DNA of 64,000 nucleotides from Trichobilharzia szidati (GCA_944472155.2 OX235277.1:26112804-26176803); one strand, 5' to 3'. Positions 52,265-62,974 are shown, numbered from the stretch's first letter. Notes: a model not told the origin generated them from the sequence alone. Program-made: numbers and translations.

Positions 52265-52560
52265 TGGTTTGCTAAGATGTGGTTGATTTCAAGGTAAGAT
52301 CATGAATTGGAATCACTGAAAACCACAGAGTGGTGGACAGTTGTTTGATTAGAGTGTGGAACTCTGCAACAGTACGTACACATTATCTCATCAGGGATCG
52401 CACTTAAGCATCTTAAGCTTTCGAAGTGAGTCCACTGACCACTGTCAGTCACTGGAACTTCATCCAGTAGCTTGTGAATTTGAACTTTTGCCAATTCATG
52501 ATAAAAATAGCTCCAGAGACAGCCGCTGTTACCAGTGAATAACTGTCTTCACTCTTGAAT
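52265..52560 (-). mobile_element. SINE-1 copy, strongly diverged
   Basis: On the minus strand the end of the head (catgaattggcaaaagttca), a tRNA-like part (cagtgactgacagtgg near 52,440-52,455) and the tail (cactctgtggttttcagtga) keep the SINE-1 order. Hammerhead remnant: ctgatgagataatgtgtacgt near 52,390 and aaacaactgtcc near 52,335-52,347. Confidence 0.55.
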
Positions 52561-52628
52561 TTGTGGAACCCATTAATTGCGACTTCTGGACAGGAACTCC
52601 AGAAAGTCGATCTTGTAGTCAATCGATT

Positions 52629-52748
52629 TATGTATGTATGTATGTATGTATGTATGTATGTATGTATGTATGTATGTATGTATGTATGTATGTATGTATG
52701 TATGTATGTATGTATGTATGTATGTATGTATGTATGTATGTATGTATC
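52629..52748. repeat. (GTAT)n microsatellite
   Basis: About 29 uninterrupted tetranucleotide units. Apparent cysteine/tyrosine-rich frames (VCMYVCMY) are translations of it. Confidence 0.98.
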
Positions 52749-52942
52749 GAGAACTATCAGAAGTTATGGTTCATGAGCCACTGAATTCCTTCAGAGTGGC
52801 TGAATAGTCAACGGCGTTACTTCCTGACCTGAAGGATTAGACCATCGGTGGAGTCATAGGTTCACAATTCTGAAAAGTCACAAACTAGTGAAAATATTGA
52901 TATAAGAGTAAAACTTGTGCACTGTGGTGGTGGAGTATAATT

Positions 52943-54451
52943 CCAATATGGGTAAAATTTATTTTGATATAGTCTCACAGTGTTTGTTTTACAGTAATAT
53001 TTACTGATGACCAGGTTTCGAGCACAATTTATTGCCACTTATAAACATATCAAGACACTACTCACACAACTTTCTAACTTCGTTTATGTAATTCCATTAT
53101 TCTTCATCGCTTGACTTGATTGGTAGTAGTATTTTCCATACTTCCGGTATGAGTGATGAGTCATTCCTATTGCACGTGTTGGGTGTAGATTTGATGAACC
53201 AGGATTCAGTAATCAACGTCTCTCTCTCTCCACCTACCTACGTTACTTCTTAGAATTTTAACACTCTCCCACCCACCTTGTTGCGTGGTTGTGTGTTAAT
53301 GCATACAGTACAGTCGCTGAGCTTTTCTCTAAACTACTTATCTTCGTGGGATCAACCATTCTTACATTAGTTAAATTCTTATGTTCCGACAATCTGACTA
53401 CCCCCGGCCGATCTACTAGTTTGACCTATGTAGTTGACCTCACAGCCATTGCAAAGTATTTTGTAAATTATATGATTTTGTCTAATTAGGTCATCTGGGT
53501 CCTTTAACCTACAGAGCTTGTCCTACCTAAGTGAGTTAGTAGGTTTAAATGCCACTCTAATTCCTGCTTTATTGAAAATCCCACCACGTAGGATCGCAGA
53601 TGTCCCCTCCTTATACGGTATAACTGTAGATGCCTCATATTTTCTCCTTTTCATGTTTTCATTATTAGTTTCACTATTATTTTTATTTTGCTTTTGGTCT
53701 TTTCTGATATTCCTAATGAATTTTATAGGATAGTTAGTTGTTTAACATCAACGCCACTTCTATCTGTTTTATTTCATCATTTAGGTCATTTTTTGTGCTA
53801 CTTAGTGCTACTGCTTGGTTTGTTAAACACTTAACTAAGCCTGCCTTAACAGTTAACGGATGAGATGAATTAAAGTCTGAATATCTATTAGCAGAATGCG
53901 TTGTTGGTTTTTTATAAACGCTAGTGTGCAGTCTACCTTCTTCTATTCGTTTTATTTTACAATCTAACATCCCAGCTAATTCTGCTTGTTCATTTTCTGA
54001 TTCAAATGTGAATTTTATTCCCTTTACTAGTGAGAGATATGTTCTGTTTTTAGCACTGTGAGTGAAAGTGTCATCCACATATCTCCATCATATTTTTGGA
54101 GTAGGATTAAATGTATTTAGAGCAATATTTCCCTAGCTATCGACAAAGATATCTGCTGCTATAGGGGATAGTGGTGATCCATGCCATTGCCACACCTTCT
54201 GTTTGTCTATATATCGAATCTACACCCAATACATGTGCAATAAGAATGACTCATCACTCATACTAGAAATTTTGAAAGTACTACTACCAATCAAGTCAAG
54301 AGACGATGAATAATGGAATTATATGAACGAATTTGGAAAGTTGTGTGAGTAGTGTCTTGATATGATTTGTGCTCGAAACTTGGTCATCAGTAAATATTAC
54401 TTTATAACAAACACTGTGAGACTTTATCAAAACAAATTTTACCCATAATGG
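52943..54451 (-). mobile_element. PLE-I Penelope-like element with inverted terminal repeats
   Basis: The arms 52,943-53,195 and 54,213-54,451 are inverted repeats of ~240 bp. Between them the minus strand encodes a 5'-truncated PLE: an AMAWITTIPYSSRYLCR-like region where GVAMGSPLSPIAADIF is expected (54,195-54,130), then the palm and thumb frame, then a linker (53,640-53,560) and the nuclease NHIIYKILCNGCEVNYIGQT (about 53,485-53,425) with a complete GIY-YIG core. The right arm begins exactly after ...GVAM, so it replaces the missing 5' part. Confidence 0.82.
53734..54078 (-). pseudogene. PLE-I RT palm end and thumb
   Basis: A 114-residue frame: MDDTFTHSAKNRTYLSLVKG (YMDD catalytic box at the start, 54,081-54,070), IKFTFESENEQAELAGMLDC, RLHTSVYKKPTTHSANRYSD, FNSSHPLTVKAGLVKCLTNQ and AVALSSTKNDLNDEIKQIEV. 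The sequence continues in another frame with LNNYPIKFI-like codons as in the copy at 63,688. Catalytic aspartates are present, but upstream motif A is missing. Confidence 0.78.
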
Positions 54452-54771
54452 AAATAGTCAGAATATTTTTGTGCAATTCCCTCTCAGCATTGCTGTTATA
54501 CATTCGATTGAATAGTAAAACGTGTAAGAGAGAAAGCTCTAATTTCAAATACACCCAGAAAAATGCTTTTGTTGTTTTTCAAGTTGTTGACGCCAGTAGA
54601 GTTTAAATTTACTAAGTGTTTTTTTTTTGTAAAAATTACCAAGGATCACGCAATTCCTGGAGCCGATAAAAATGAACTAACTACTTTCGTTTGAGTGAAA
54701 AAAGATAATCATTAAATTTAAATAAATAAATAAAATATTCAGGTATTGGTTTTTGCTGTGATTTTTTTTTA
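54452..54771. other. No recognisable feature
   Basis: AT-rich. The right edge (54,715-54,771) recurs at 55,815-55,850 as part of a tandem duplication. Confidence 0.45.
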
Positions 54772-55305
54772 TTGGTTGGAGGATTTCATCATGAGCTGAC
54801 ATTAGTTAGAGAGAACCATTGGCAAAACCATTACTGGAGTACTGGACAGCTGTTTCATCAGTCTAGTCTACGACTCTTCATCAGTATGCGCCCACGGGGT
54901 TGGAACCTAGATACTTTCTGTTACAAGGCGAGCTCGTAGACGATTAAGCCACTGAGACCTAATCCAATGGCCAGCCCATGAATTCCAACTTCTGCCAATT
55001 CATGACACAGCGTGAGTCCCAAATTAGGGCGAAACAGCTGTCCAGTACTCCCAATGTCACGCTGTGTCATGAATTGGCAGAAGTTGGAATTCATGGGCTG
55101 GCCATTGGATTAGGTCTCAGTGGCTTAATCGTCTACGAGCTCGCCTTGTAACAGAAAGTATCTAGGTTCCAACCCCGTGGGCGCATACTGATGAAGAGTC
55201 GTAGACTAGACTGATGAAACAACTGTCCAGTACTCCAGTAATGGTTTTGCCAATGGTTCTCTCTAACTAATGTCAGCTTATGATGAAATCCCCCAACCAA
55301 TCAAA
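54772..55305. mobile_element. Palindromic SINE-1 pair 1
   Basis: Left arm (54,772-55,014) is SINE-1 on the minus strand. Right arm (55,057-55,305) is SINE-1 on the plus strand. The arms share the same unusual substitutions (gggcgcatactgatgaagag, tcgtagactag), so one derives from the other. The 42-bp centre (55,015-55,056) holds a hammerhead 3' half on the plus strand: gtccc/aggg stem, gcgaaacagctgtcc and agtactccc. Each arm also carries a degraded hammerhead and a B-box-like ggttccaaccc. Confidence 0.88.
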
Positions 55306-55309
55306 TAAA

Positions 55310-55845
55310 ATATTCACTAACTGGAGATATTGAAGACTACATTTCTGGTAAAGAGGTACATACATTTTGCCTATCAAAGTTGATTTCTTCACTACGGCAT
55401 ATTGTTCATAGAGTCACTGAAAAATATCTGTGGAAGCAGATCAAAAGCCGAAGACATGTTGATAAACTTCAACTCATGCCACCCGAATCTCAGTTTCACA
55501 ATAGAACACGAGGATAACGATACTATTAAATTCCTAGAAGCTTTTCTAGCGAAAATAACTGGGTGCACAATCGAAAGATCTATATTTAGAAAGTCTTCAT
55601 GGAGAAGACAGTACATGCATTTCAAGAGCTTTGTTCCAATCTAGTATCAAAAGAACTTGGTCAGAACACTGTTCATCAATAGAGCACGAGAAATTTGTTC
55701 TGACAGTACTATTGAACATGAAATAAAGACTCTGAAGGATGTTTTTATCTAAGAATGGATATCTTGAGAAGTTCATTAATAAATACTCTAAAGAAATTCC
55801 CCCTTACAAAACAATCCAAATAAATAAATAAACGAAACATTCAGG
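55310..55845 (+). pseudogene. PLE-J fragment, left tandem copy
   Basis: Frame 55,402-55,644: AEDMLINFNSCHPNLSFTIE, HEDNDTIKFLEAFLAKITGC, TIERSIFRKSSWRRQYMHFK, SFVPI, then in other frames KNLVRTLFINRAREICSDST, EHEIKTLKDVFI and ILEKFINKYSKEI (55,645-55,800). This is the PLE RT thumb and linker (compare SLRRSIHRKPTWNGQLASFY in PLE-A). No palm or nuclease. It matches 56,420-56,890. Confidence 0.78.
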
Positions 55846-55849
55846 TATT

Positions 55850-56405
55850 GGTTTTTGCTGGGATTTTGTTTGATTAGTTGGAGGATTTCATCATGATCTG
55901 ACATTGGTTAGAGAACCATTGGAAAACCTGCAATAGAGTACTGGACAGCTGTTTCGTTAGCCTAGTTTGGGACTCTTCATCAGTACGCACCCACCGGGGT
56001 TCGAACCTTAAACCTTCCCATTACAAGGTGAGCCAGCTCGTAGATCATAAGGCCTTTGAGACCCGATCCAATGGTCGGACCATGAATTCTAACTTCTGCC
56101 AACTCATGACATAGCGCGACATTAGGAGTACTGGTTTGGGACTTGCGCTGTGTCGTGAACTGGCAGAAGTTAGAATTCATGGGCTGACCATTGGATCGTC
56201 TCTCAAAGGCTTAATGGTCTACGAGTTGGCTCACCTTGTAACTTGAAGGTTCTAGGTTCGAACACTTGTAGTGGGTGCATAGTGGTGACGAGTCCCAAAC
56301 TAGACTGACGAAACAGCTATTCAGTACTCCCTGCAGGTTTTCAACTGATTCTCTAACTGATGTCAGCTCATGATGAAATCCTGAAACCAATCAAATAAAA
56401 TAAAA
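55850..56405. mobile_element. Palindromic SINE-1 pair 2, centre flipped
   Basis: Left arm (55,850-56,117) on the minus strand and right arm (56,145-56,405) on the plus strand. The centre (56,118-56,144) is a shortened version of the pair 1 centre in the opposite orientation (agtactggtttgggac). The right arm's ribozyme region reads gacgagtcccaaactag, gacgaaacagc; the B boxes are ggttcgaacac (right) and ggttcgaaccc-like (left). Arms differ more from each other than in pair 1. Confidence 0.85.
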
Positions 56406-57400
56406 TGTTGAAGACTACATTTCTGGTAAAGAGGTACATACATTTTTCCTATCAAGGTTGCTTTCTTCACAACCGCATATTGTTCAAATAACCACTGAAA
56501 AATGTCTGTGAAAGCAGATCACAAAAGCCAAAATCCTGTTGATAAAATCCAACTCATCCCATCTGAATCTCAACTTCTCAACGGAATGCGAGGAAAATGG
56601 TACTATTAAATTCCTAGGTGTTGCTCTAGTGAGAAGGATTGATAGCAACATCGAAAGATCCATATTTAGAAAGTCTTCATGGACAGGACAGTACGTGCAT
56701 TTCAAGAGCTTTGTTCCAATCCAGGATAAAAAGAAATTAGTCAGAACACTGTTCAATAGAGCACGAAAAATTTGTTCTGACAGTACTATTGAGCATGAAA
56801 TAAAAGCTCTGAAGGATATTTTATCTAAGAATGGATATCTTGAGAAGTTCATTAATAAATACTCTAAAGAAATGAATCCCTGCAAAACTATCCAAACAGT
56901 TCCGAAGAAATCTGTCTGCATCAATTTGCCATTCAAAGGTGATAATGTACAAGAGGTAGTCAAAGGAAGACTTCATAACGCTATCAAGATAACTTATTAT
57001 GCTGCAAAACTTGTCTTCCTTAACACCAGCAAGCGAGTGCTTCAACAATCTGGGAAAGAGCAGTCGCCAATCCTCGACACTTAAACTGCGTATATCAGTT
57101 TGAGTTTGTTCGTGGAAACAAATACATAGATCTTAGAGAACAACTCGCAGGACGGAGCATTTGCCAAAGTGGTTGAAAACAACTGAATTAAAAGTACCAA
57201 AAGGCTAAATAACAAAGTATCTTGTGGACTACGGACATGATATTGACGCTGTCAAGTCATTCACTGTTATTGTCAGCGGACAAAGAAATAGGAAGATGCT
57301 TGCAACTGCGGAGGCTTGTGCAGTTAGAGTTTATGAACCAGGTCTGTGCTTACAACAGGAAATGGTCGTCACTCTGAATCTACCATGGTAATACGTTTTA
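56406..57400 (+). pseudogene. PLE-J, right tandem copy, thumb to C-terminus
   Basis: The frame 56,539-57,084 (181 aa) reads IKSNSSHLNLNFSTECEENG, IKFLGVALVRRIDSNIERSI, FRKSSWTGQYVHFKSFVPIQ, DKKKLVRTLFNRARKICSDS, KALKDILSKNGYLEKFINKY and PKKSVCINLPFKGDNVQEVV, unbroken. Next, NCVYQFEFVRGNKYIDLREQ (57,085-57,145) is the nuclease entry with YID in place of YIG. The C-terminal codons EACAVRVYEPGLCLQQEM are in a further frame near 57,310-57,365. The RT palm is absent. Confidence 0.8.
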
Positions 57401-57884
57401 CTTATTATTCTACCTATTATTATTATTCTTAATTCACTTAAAACTATCCTTTATCAGTAGCATTATCTTAACTCACTTCAACATTATTATTATTATTATA
57501 ATAACTATTACGACTGATATTACTCTGTTTGCAATTCTTGACATATTCTCTAATGACTAGTTGTTTATCTATGTGTTGTAATTGAAGCGTAATGCATTTT
57601 ATCTTAATTTTGATCTCTCATACTCCCTCTCCCCTTATCTATCTATTTGAATATGTCCTGAAAAACATTCACACGTGTCTTTTTGCATGATTAATTCAAT
57701 GTAGTTTATTTGCTTATCGGTTTAATACCTCCCAATGTATTTCTAATAGTACATATATCCGTGTATGTAAAGTATTCAGTTGAGGAAGAGTTCCACCGAA
57801 ATTTGATGAATTCATTGAATCCTACTTTAGTAACCCCTTTGTTGCTTGCACTGAAACTAGAGTAAACTTGGCATCTCTTTCTTT
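57401..57884. other. No recognisable feature
   Basis: AT-rich, with ATT runs at 57,412-57,425 and 57,487-57,500. Probably untranslated PLE-J sequence in its left part; nothing further supported. Confidence 0.4.
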
Positions 57885-58345
57885 TCAGTCTGAGACTTTT
57901 TAGCAGTATTACAAATATTCTCTTGGATTCCGAGTGGAATATAGGGCTTCAACAGCACAGTACCTTTTCAATCTGTTTTTTGCAGTCGTATTTAGCTGGT
58001 TTCTCAACTGTCTATTAACTCTCATCTCCTTATTACACCAACTCCTCTATGTCACCCCCGAAGCGACTCCAGACTTCCCTTTTCTCATTCCAATTCTACT
58101 CGAGGGATATTCTGGAGAGTGATGTCACTCAATCGTACGATCCATATCGATTCTGAATATTTATTGAGCAGCAGGTTGTTCGTTGGTTTGCTGACTGCTA
58201 GTGTTCCTTGTCGCTAATACTTTCTCACGATACATCTCATTCACAGTATCAACTCAGCGGTGGCAGAAGTTAATAAAAATCTACATTAGCCATCTGGGAA
58301 TGCTTTTCTTGACGCGCCAAATTTCTGCTCCATATATATTAGAAG
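57885..58345 (-). mobile_element. RTE-1 3' end (-), diverged
   Basis: On the minus strand the 3' border (gaagccctatattccactcg, 57,955-57,930), preceded by codons of the LEWNWNEKREVWS, TSLQNIPRVE and LMAR-type blocks. Order and spacing match 36,650-37,060. Confidence 0.65.
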
Positions 58346-58349
58346 TGAC

Positions 58350-58530
58350 CTAACATTTGTATATTTAGACTTTAAATCATCTCATCCGTTAACTGTTAAG
58401 GCAAGCTTAGTCAAGTGTCTAACAAACCGAGCAATAGCAACACCAAGTAGTACAAGAACGTCATCAGTTAATATTACTTACTGTATAACACTGTGTGATT
58501 TATCAAAATAAATTCTTATCCATAATAGAG
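58350..58530 (+). mobile_element. PLE-I fragment joined to its terminal repeat
   Basis: YLDFKSSHPLTVKASLVKCL and TNRAIATPSSTR (58,365-58,452) match the PLE-I thumb. The sequence then switches at gtcatcag (58,459) to the PLE-I terminal repeat (tcatcagttaatattact ... taccaccactgtg), as at 54,390-54,450. A junction inside the element. Confidence 0.7.
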
Positions 58531-58584
58531 TTATACTCTACCACCACTGTGACCAAGTTTTATCCTTATAGCCAGTAATACCAT

Positions 58585-59783
58585 CTGATAAGTCGTTTTT
58601 AAAACGTTATTATAATTCTGTATTTGATTCCGCTTCTTTCCTCTTCTGTTTCCCACTTGTTCTGAATTATTATTTCTTCCTGTTATGATTACACTGACTT
58701 CTGATGTTGTTATTGATGTTACTGTCTTCCATTCTGTCAATTTGTTTTGCACTTTTTCACAGTTGTAGTGGTGTTGATAAATTCAAGTGATGTAATTTGT
58801 TGATGTCTGTTTTTTTCTGACTAAATTAACTTACGTAACTAAAGTACACAAAGGGGATTGACGACAAAAACAACACCTAATCGTAACTATCAGTAATTCA
58901 GTCAGTCAGTCAGTCATCAAAATGAGTTAGACTTGGTGGAAATACCACCTTACAAGTGAAGCCATTTAACTTGACATCTAGAAATACAGGCTGGAATCAT
59001 GAAGGGAAAATGAGCACTTTCACCTAATTCGTATCTAGAAACAAATTCGTAATTAGAGAGAAAAGAACAAAACGTTCAGCAATGCCGTCTTTATGGAATG
59101 AAAAACTAATAAACTTTTGCAGTTGGATACCTGTGAGTCGTAAAAGAGCTTTCATCAATCCACTTGATTACCGTATCAGAAGAATCTGCAACATTGACTG
59201 CTTAGATGAAGAGCTCTTCCTTCCAAAAATGGACACCAGCCACAGTTTGCAGAGAAGAAAATGAAACCAAATCCCAAAATACAGAAATGCAGTTCATTGT
59301 CAAAGAAAATATTGTATATGAGCCTGGAAATCAGTGAAGATATAGTGGTAGATATCCTAAAGAGCAGAATCTAAAAATCCCTGAAGATTTTTTCTGTAGC
59401 AACACTAAGAGGGCTATTTTCCAGCCTCCACTGCTTCTAGGCAAAGTGAAAGACAGAATTCCACATATGACTACTCCAGTGTGCATATATCACTTCACCT
59501 TCTGTTGTGGAGCGAGGTGTATATGCTGTTTTATGCATGTCGTTTCGAAACATTCTAGAGAACACTATCCAGAATGGTTCAGTCAGAATTGCCATTACTG
59601 AATACCTCCTCAGCCCCTGTCACACCATTTCAACTAACTCATCACTCATTATCATTTACCAAGTGAACAAAAGTTTATTAAAGATAGTGCGTTTCCGACT
59701 TGTTCATACCACAAAAGCCCTGGATATATGCATCGAGAGGCTGGAGGTATTTGTTCAAAAGAAACTAGTCCAACCATTACATT
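58585..59783. repeat. Inverted duplicate of 920-2,110
   Basis: Reverse-complement partner of the segment at the left end of the window. See the entry there. Confidence 0.7.
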
Positions 59784-59800
59784 CGCTCTGGATGTAGTCC
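59036..59800 (+). pseudogene. PLE-E fragment, thumb to C-terminus
   Basis: AMPSLWNEKLINFCSWIPVS, RKRAFINPLDYRIRRICNID and CLDEELFLPKMDTSHSLQRR (59,082-59,264), then a frame change; KCSSLSKKILYMSLEISEDI, VATLRGLFSSLHCF, then VERGVYAVLCMSFRNILENT in place of the GIY-YIG core, and IRIAITEYLLSPCHTISTNS, SLLKIVRFRLVHTTKALDIC, LEVFVQKKLVQPLH (frame 59,507-59,797). The nuclease YIG residues are lost in both PLE-E copies (AVL). Confidence 0.78.
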
Positions 59801-59864
59801 TGTTTGACACCCTGGTTTTCGTTTGTCTTTTGTTTTCGTTTCCTTCATTATTTTTTCACCTACA

Positions 59865-60245
59865 TTGATAAAAACTATTATTCCACCATGTTCATTATGT
59901 GCATCTTTCGAATCACCTGGTCGTGTGGAGCTAGCTAGATATGTCAGCCGTACCCAGCGTTTATTATTCAAACATATCATCAAAGACATACCCACAGTCA
60001 TGGCTTTACAAAGGAGAAAAAGGTCCACCATAAACTCTATTCTGCAACACCTGGTGAAATCTGGACACCAAGCAAACCCACAAAAGAACTTCAAAGTTAT
60101 CTACCGAATACGTGGAGATCTCGCCGCAAAGAGTACGAATCAAACTTCTTCAAACTGTAGAAGCAACAGCGATTCACATGTTAATTCCTGAACTCTGCAT
60201 CCACAAAAGGAAGTTTGTTCAATCAATAAATCTACAATGGATCTG
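59865..60245 (+). pseudogene. PLE-K nuclease and C-terminus
   Basis: Frame 59,823-60,191: ASFESPGRVELARYVSRTQR, where C.CGARYIGRTQR is expected, LLFKHIIKDIPTVMALQRRK, RSTINSILQHLVKSGHQANP, QKNFKVIYRI; then in another frame RVRIKLLQTVEATAIHMLIP and ELCIHKRKFVQSINLQWI. A distinct PLE lineage starting abruptly about 65 bp after the PLE-E end. No RT. Confidence 0.72.
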
Positions 60246-60579
60246 ATCTATCTTAAGACCAAATAAGTAGTCTTTGTTTTGGTTTCTTAATTGTGTTATG
60301 TTCTTCCCCCCCCCCACCCACTATTAAATCTGTACTCCTTATTACCACTGTTGTTAACTTGACTGTCGTCCAATTTTAGTTGGATTGCACTCAGTCCCGT
60401 CAACTATATTACGTCACTCAGATTACTTGTTTGATTTGATTCTAGTTCTTACCCAATTAACGCTTTCTACTTTACGTCATTTGTTACGCAAAATTTACAA
60501 TTATAACCACAAATCTATGGAAATATTTCTTTTGTTGCTAAGACAATTTGTTGTATTTATGCGATTATACTGAGTGAGA
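60246..60579. other. No recognisable feature
   Basis: Contains a short poly-C/CA tract at 60,306-60,320. Nothing else seen. Confidence 0.45.
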
Positions 60580-61690
60580 ATTATTATTATTTCCTTTAAT
60601 TCCTAGAGGAATACAGGACTTCAGCCATGTATCTCCATTGAGTTCGGTCCTCTGCTAAAGTTTTCACCTGGCTCCAAGTCTGCCCACATGCTTTCATCTC
60701 CTCTTCACATGACCTCCTCCAAGTCACCCTTCGACGACTAACTCGCCACTTTCCTTTCGGGTTACACTTGAGCAATGGCCTGGCGTGTGATAGATATCAC
60801 CTGATGGTTTCCTCAAAGTATGGTCACCTCCATTTCTTCCTGCATATTTGTTTCACAATCGGTTCCTGCTGGGTTGGTTCGCTCATTGACAGAGATCCCT
60901 GTTACTGATCTTTTCTGGCCAGCCATCTGATCTTGAGTATTGAGGGAAGACAGCTGTTAGTGGAGGTCTTTAGTTTGTTTGAGGTGCTCTTTATGACGCG
61001 CCAAGTCTCTGATCCGTATATGGTAGCACTGATTTCACATTGGAGTTGAAAATCCGGATCTTATTTTTCAGGCTGAGTAGTGCTGTTCACCTCCACACAG
61101 ACTTGAGAGTAGTGAAAGCTAGTCTTGCTTTTCCGATCCTCGCTGCTTTGATATCCTCGTCAGTCCCATAAGCCTGTAGTTGAAACGATGCTTCCCAGGT
61201 AGGTAGGTAGGTCGGTAAAGGAGGTTGTTTCTTTCAGGTTCCTTCCATTTATGCTGATTGTTGTCTGTTGTTGTTGTTGCTGTTGGTGGTGTTGCCCAGG
61301 AATCTTCATCACCCATATTTTGTCTTTGTTTACCTGAAGTCCTATCTCCTCTGGATGCTTCTTCTGCCAACTTGTTGCTTTTCACTTGCACATCTTCCAA
61401 TTTGTGGGAAATCAGACATATATCACATTGGCGAAGTAAAGATCCTCTAGGTTTTTTGTGTGAGTCCATTTTATGCTTGTTTCCTCGCTGCCTCGCCCGC
61501 TGTCTGTCGCATTATCCAATCTATTGCAATCAGGAAAATCATAGGCGATAGCAGGCAGCCTTGTCTTACTCCGGTCTTTACTTCGAAGAATAACATCGCT
61601 GAAAAGAGCAACTCTTCGCTGAGGGCCTTTTCTTTTATATGACTCAACAGGATTATTCACCTCCTAATTACGCAAAATTATTCTCAATTT
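60580..61690 (-). mobile_element. RTE-1, late RT to 3' end (-)
   Basis: ATT tail at 60,583-60,592 and 3' border (gaagtcctgtattcctctag). On the minus strand, from the right: an LFSDVILRSKDRSKTRLPAI block where the FEVKTGVRQGCLLPAI region is expected (61,625-61,545), an AYDFPDCNRLDNA tract, IKWTHTKNLEDLYFANVIYV (61,490-61,415), HKLEDVQVKSNKLAEEASRG, TTTTDNNQHKWKEPERNNLL (frame 61,469-61,119), then KIRIFNSNVK and the C-terminal blocks to 60,600. Closest to 24,480-25,195 over the shared part. Confidence 0.82.
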
Positions 61691-62344
61691 TTCAAACATT
61701 CTTATGACTCACACACTTTGGTTTATTGTGTCACTAACTGATACTATATTATTATTATTATTGATGACCACTGACCTGTGTTGTTAGTTAACCTTGTGTT
61801 GATAAGCTCCCTAAATAACTGTGTAGATTTGAAGTTAAGTAACGAGCAGTAGAAGAGACCTCTTTTCTGATTCATATGTTCTCAATTATATGAAATGGGA
61901 ATTTTTCATACCTGTCCGAGGTAACTGCTTATATATATCCAAGTGATTGACTTTTTGTGTATTTAACTGAGTCGTTCAGTGGCTTTTGATATGTAATCTC
62001 CTAGAACAGGTGCTTTGACGATATCTGATGGTACTTTATTGATCGCATCTAGCAATGGCAACCAGAAATCGTATTTCAACCCTATTTGGAACTCATCAGC
62101 TTAGTGACTCTATTCCCTGCTGACTGTCTAACCCCGCTGTTTTTGCTTTGAATGCCAAGTAGCTTAGTCTCTAAGGCTTTGAGATTATATAAACGATGGG
62201 TAGTGGGTTCGAGTGTCATTGGAGGCATGATCGTTCGCTGTCGAGATGTAGGTAAATCGACATAATAAGCCCCAAAATAGGACGTAATGTTCTTCCCTCA
62301 TTCTAGTGTTAGCGTCAGTTCCTAACAAAGTTCTTCAAAATTAA
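61691..62344. other. No recognisable feature
   Basis: AT-rich with an ATT run at 61,748-61,762. A gtgggttcgagtgtcatt word at 62,202-62,220 resembles a B box, with ccaagtagcttagtc upstream at 62,155, but no SINE family match supports it. Confidence 0.4.
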
Positions 62345-62645
62345 GATTATTGATATTTTCAAGCTTTGGTGTGTAAGGATTAGATCTGTTGTTTCACGAG
62401 TTTGACCAAGGGTTGATATCAGTCAGAGAACCATAGAAAACTAGCACGCACCCATTGCCAGGGTTCGAACCCCAACCTTCTGGCTAAAAGGCAAGCTAGC
62501 TCGTATACCATTCAGCCACTGAGACCCAACTCCTCAATGGCCAGTCCACGAATTCTAACTTCCACCATTTCGTTATTTTAGCACGACTGGCACCAACCAA
62601 TGACATCAGTGGGACATCCATCCTCATACTTGACATTTCTTCTAT
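62345..62645 (-). mobile_element. SINE-1 copy with the ribozyme deleted
   Basis: Minus strand: head (ggttggtgccagtcgtgcta), A box (tggctgaatgg, about 62,513-62,523), B box (gggttcgaaccc, about 62,461-62,472), then at gtgcgtg the sequence jumps to the tail (ctagttttctatggttctct), removing the whole hammerhead. The border word ttttcaag is at 62,356. Confidence 0.78.
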
Positions 62646-62814
62646 TTATGATTGTTATGCTTTCAAAGTTAAATGAGTATCACCCTCTGTGATTATCATA
62701 TTCGCTGATACATATGACGATATACTGACTACAGTTCATGACTATCATGAGAAGACTGGATTAGTGTCTACGTCATGCGAGTACAATATTCTGCGTCCTT
62801 GTGTGTGTGTATGG

Positions 62815-62900
62815 AATGGGCACGCATTGAGGATAACACTGAGTAATATCGCGTGAAACCCGAATGAGAAACGACGATTCGGTGCGAAGATATCTTTGAG
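62815..62900 (+). mobile_element. RTE-1 fragment
   Basis: About 80 bp reading HALRITLSNIA and NPNEKRRFGAK, matching the C-terminal TLRKSPNDIARQALEWNPN tract at 150-215. No ends visible. Confidence 0.5.
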
Positions 62901-62974
62901 CTGACTGATGTCTTCCTAAATTCTCTGAATAATCTTAACTTCATTAGGAAACACGAAATACCTAGTTGTGACTC

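Noticed and set aside
52629..52748. CRISPR-like regular repeat
   Set aside because: A 4-bp tandem microsatellite without spacers.
52555..52784. Cys/Met/Tyr/Val-repeat protein frames
   Set aside because: Pure translation of the (GTAT)n microsatellite.
56484..56963. 159-codon minus-strand frame
   Set aside because: Antisense shadow of PLE-J, which has the recognisable residues on the plus strand.
62155..62220. Further tRNA-derived SINE
   Set aside because: Only weak A- and B-box-like words, with no match to any family in the window.
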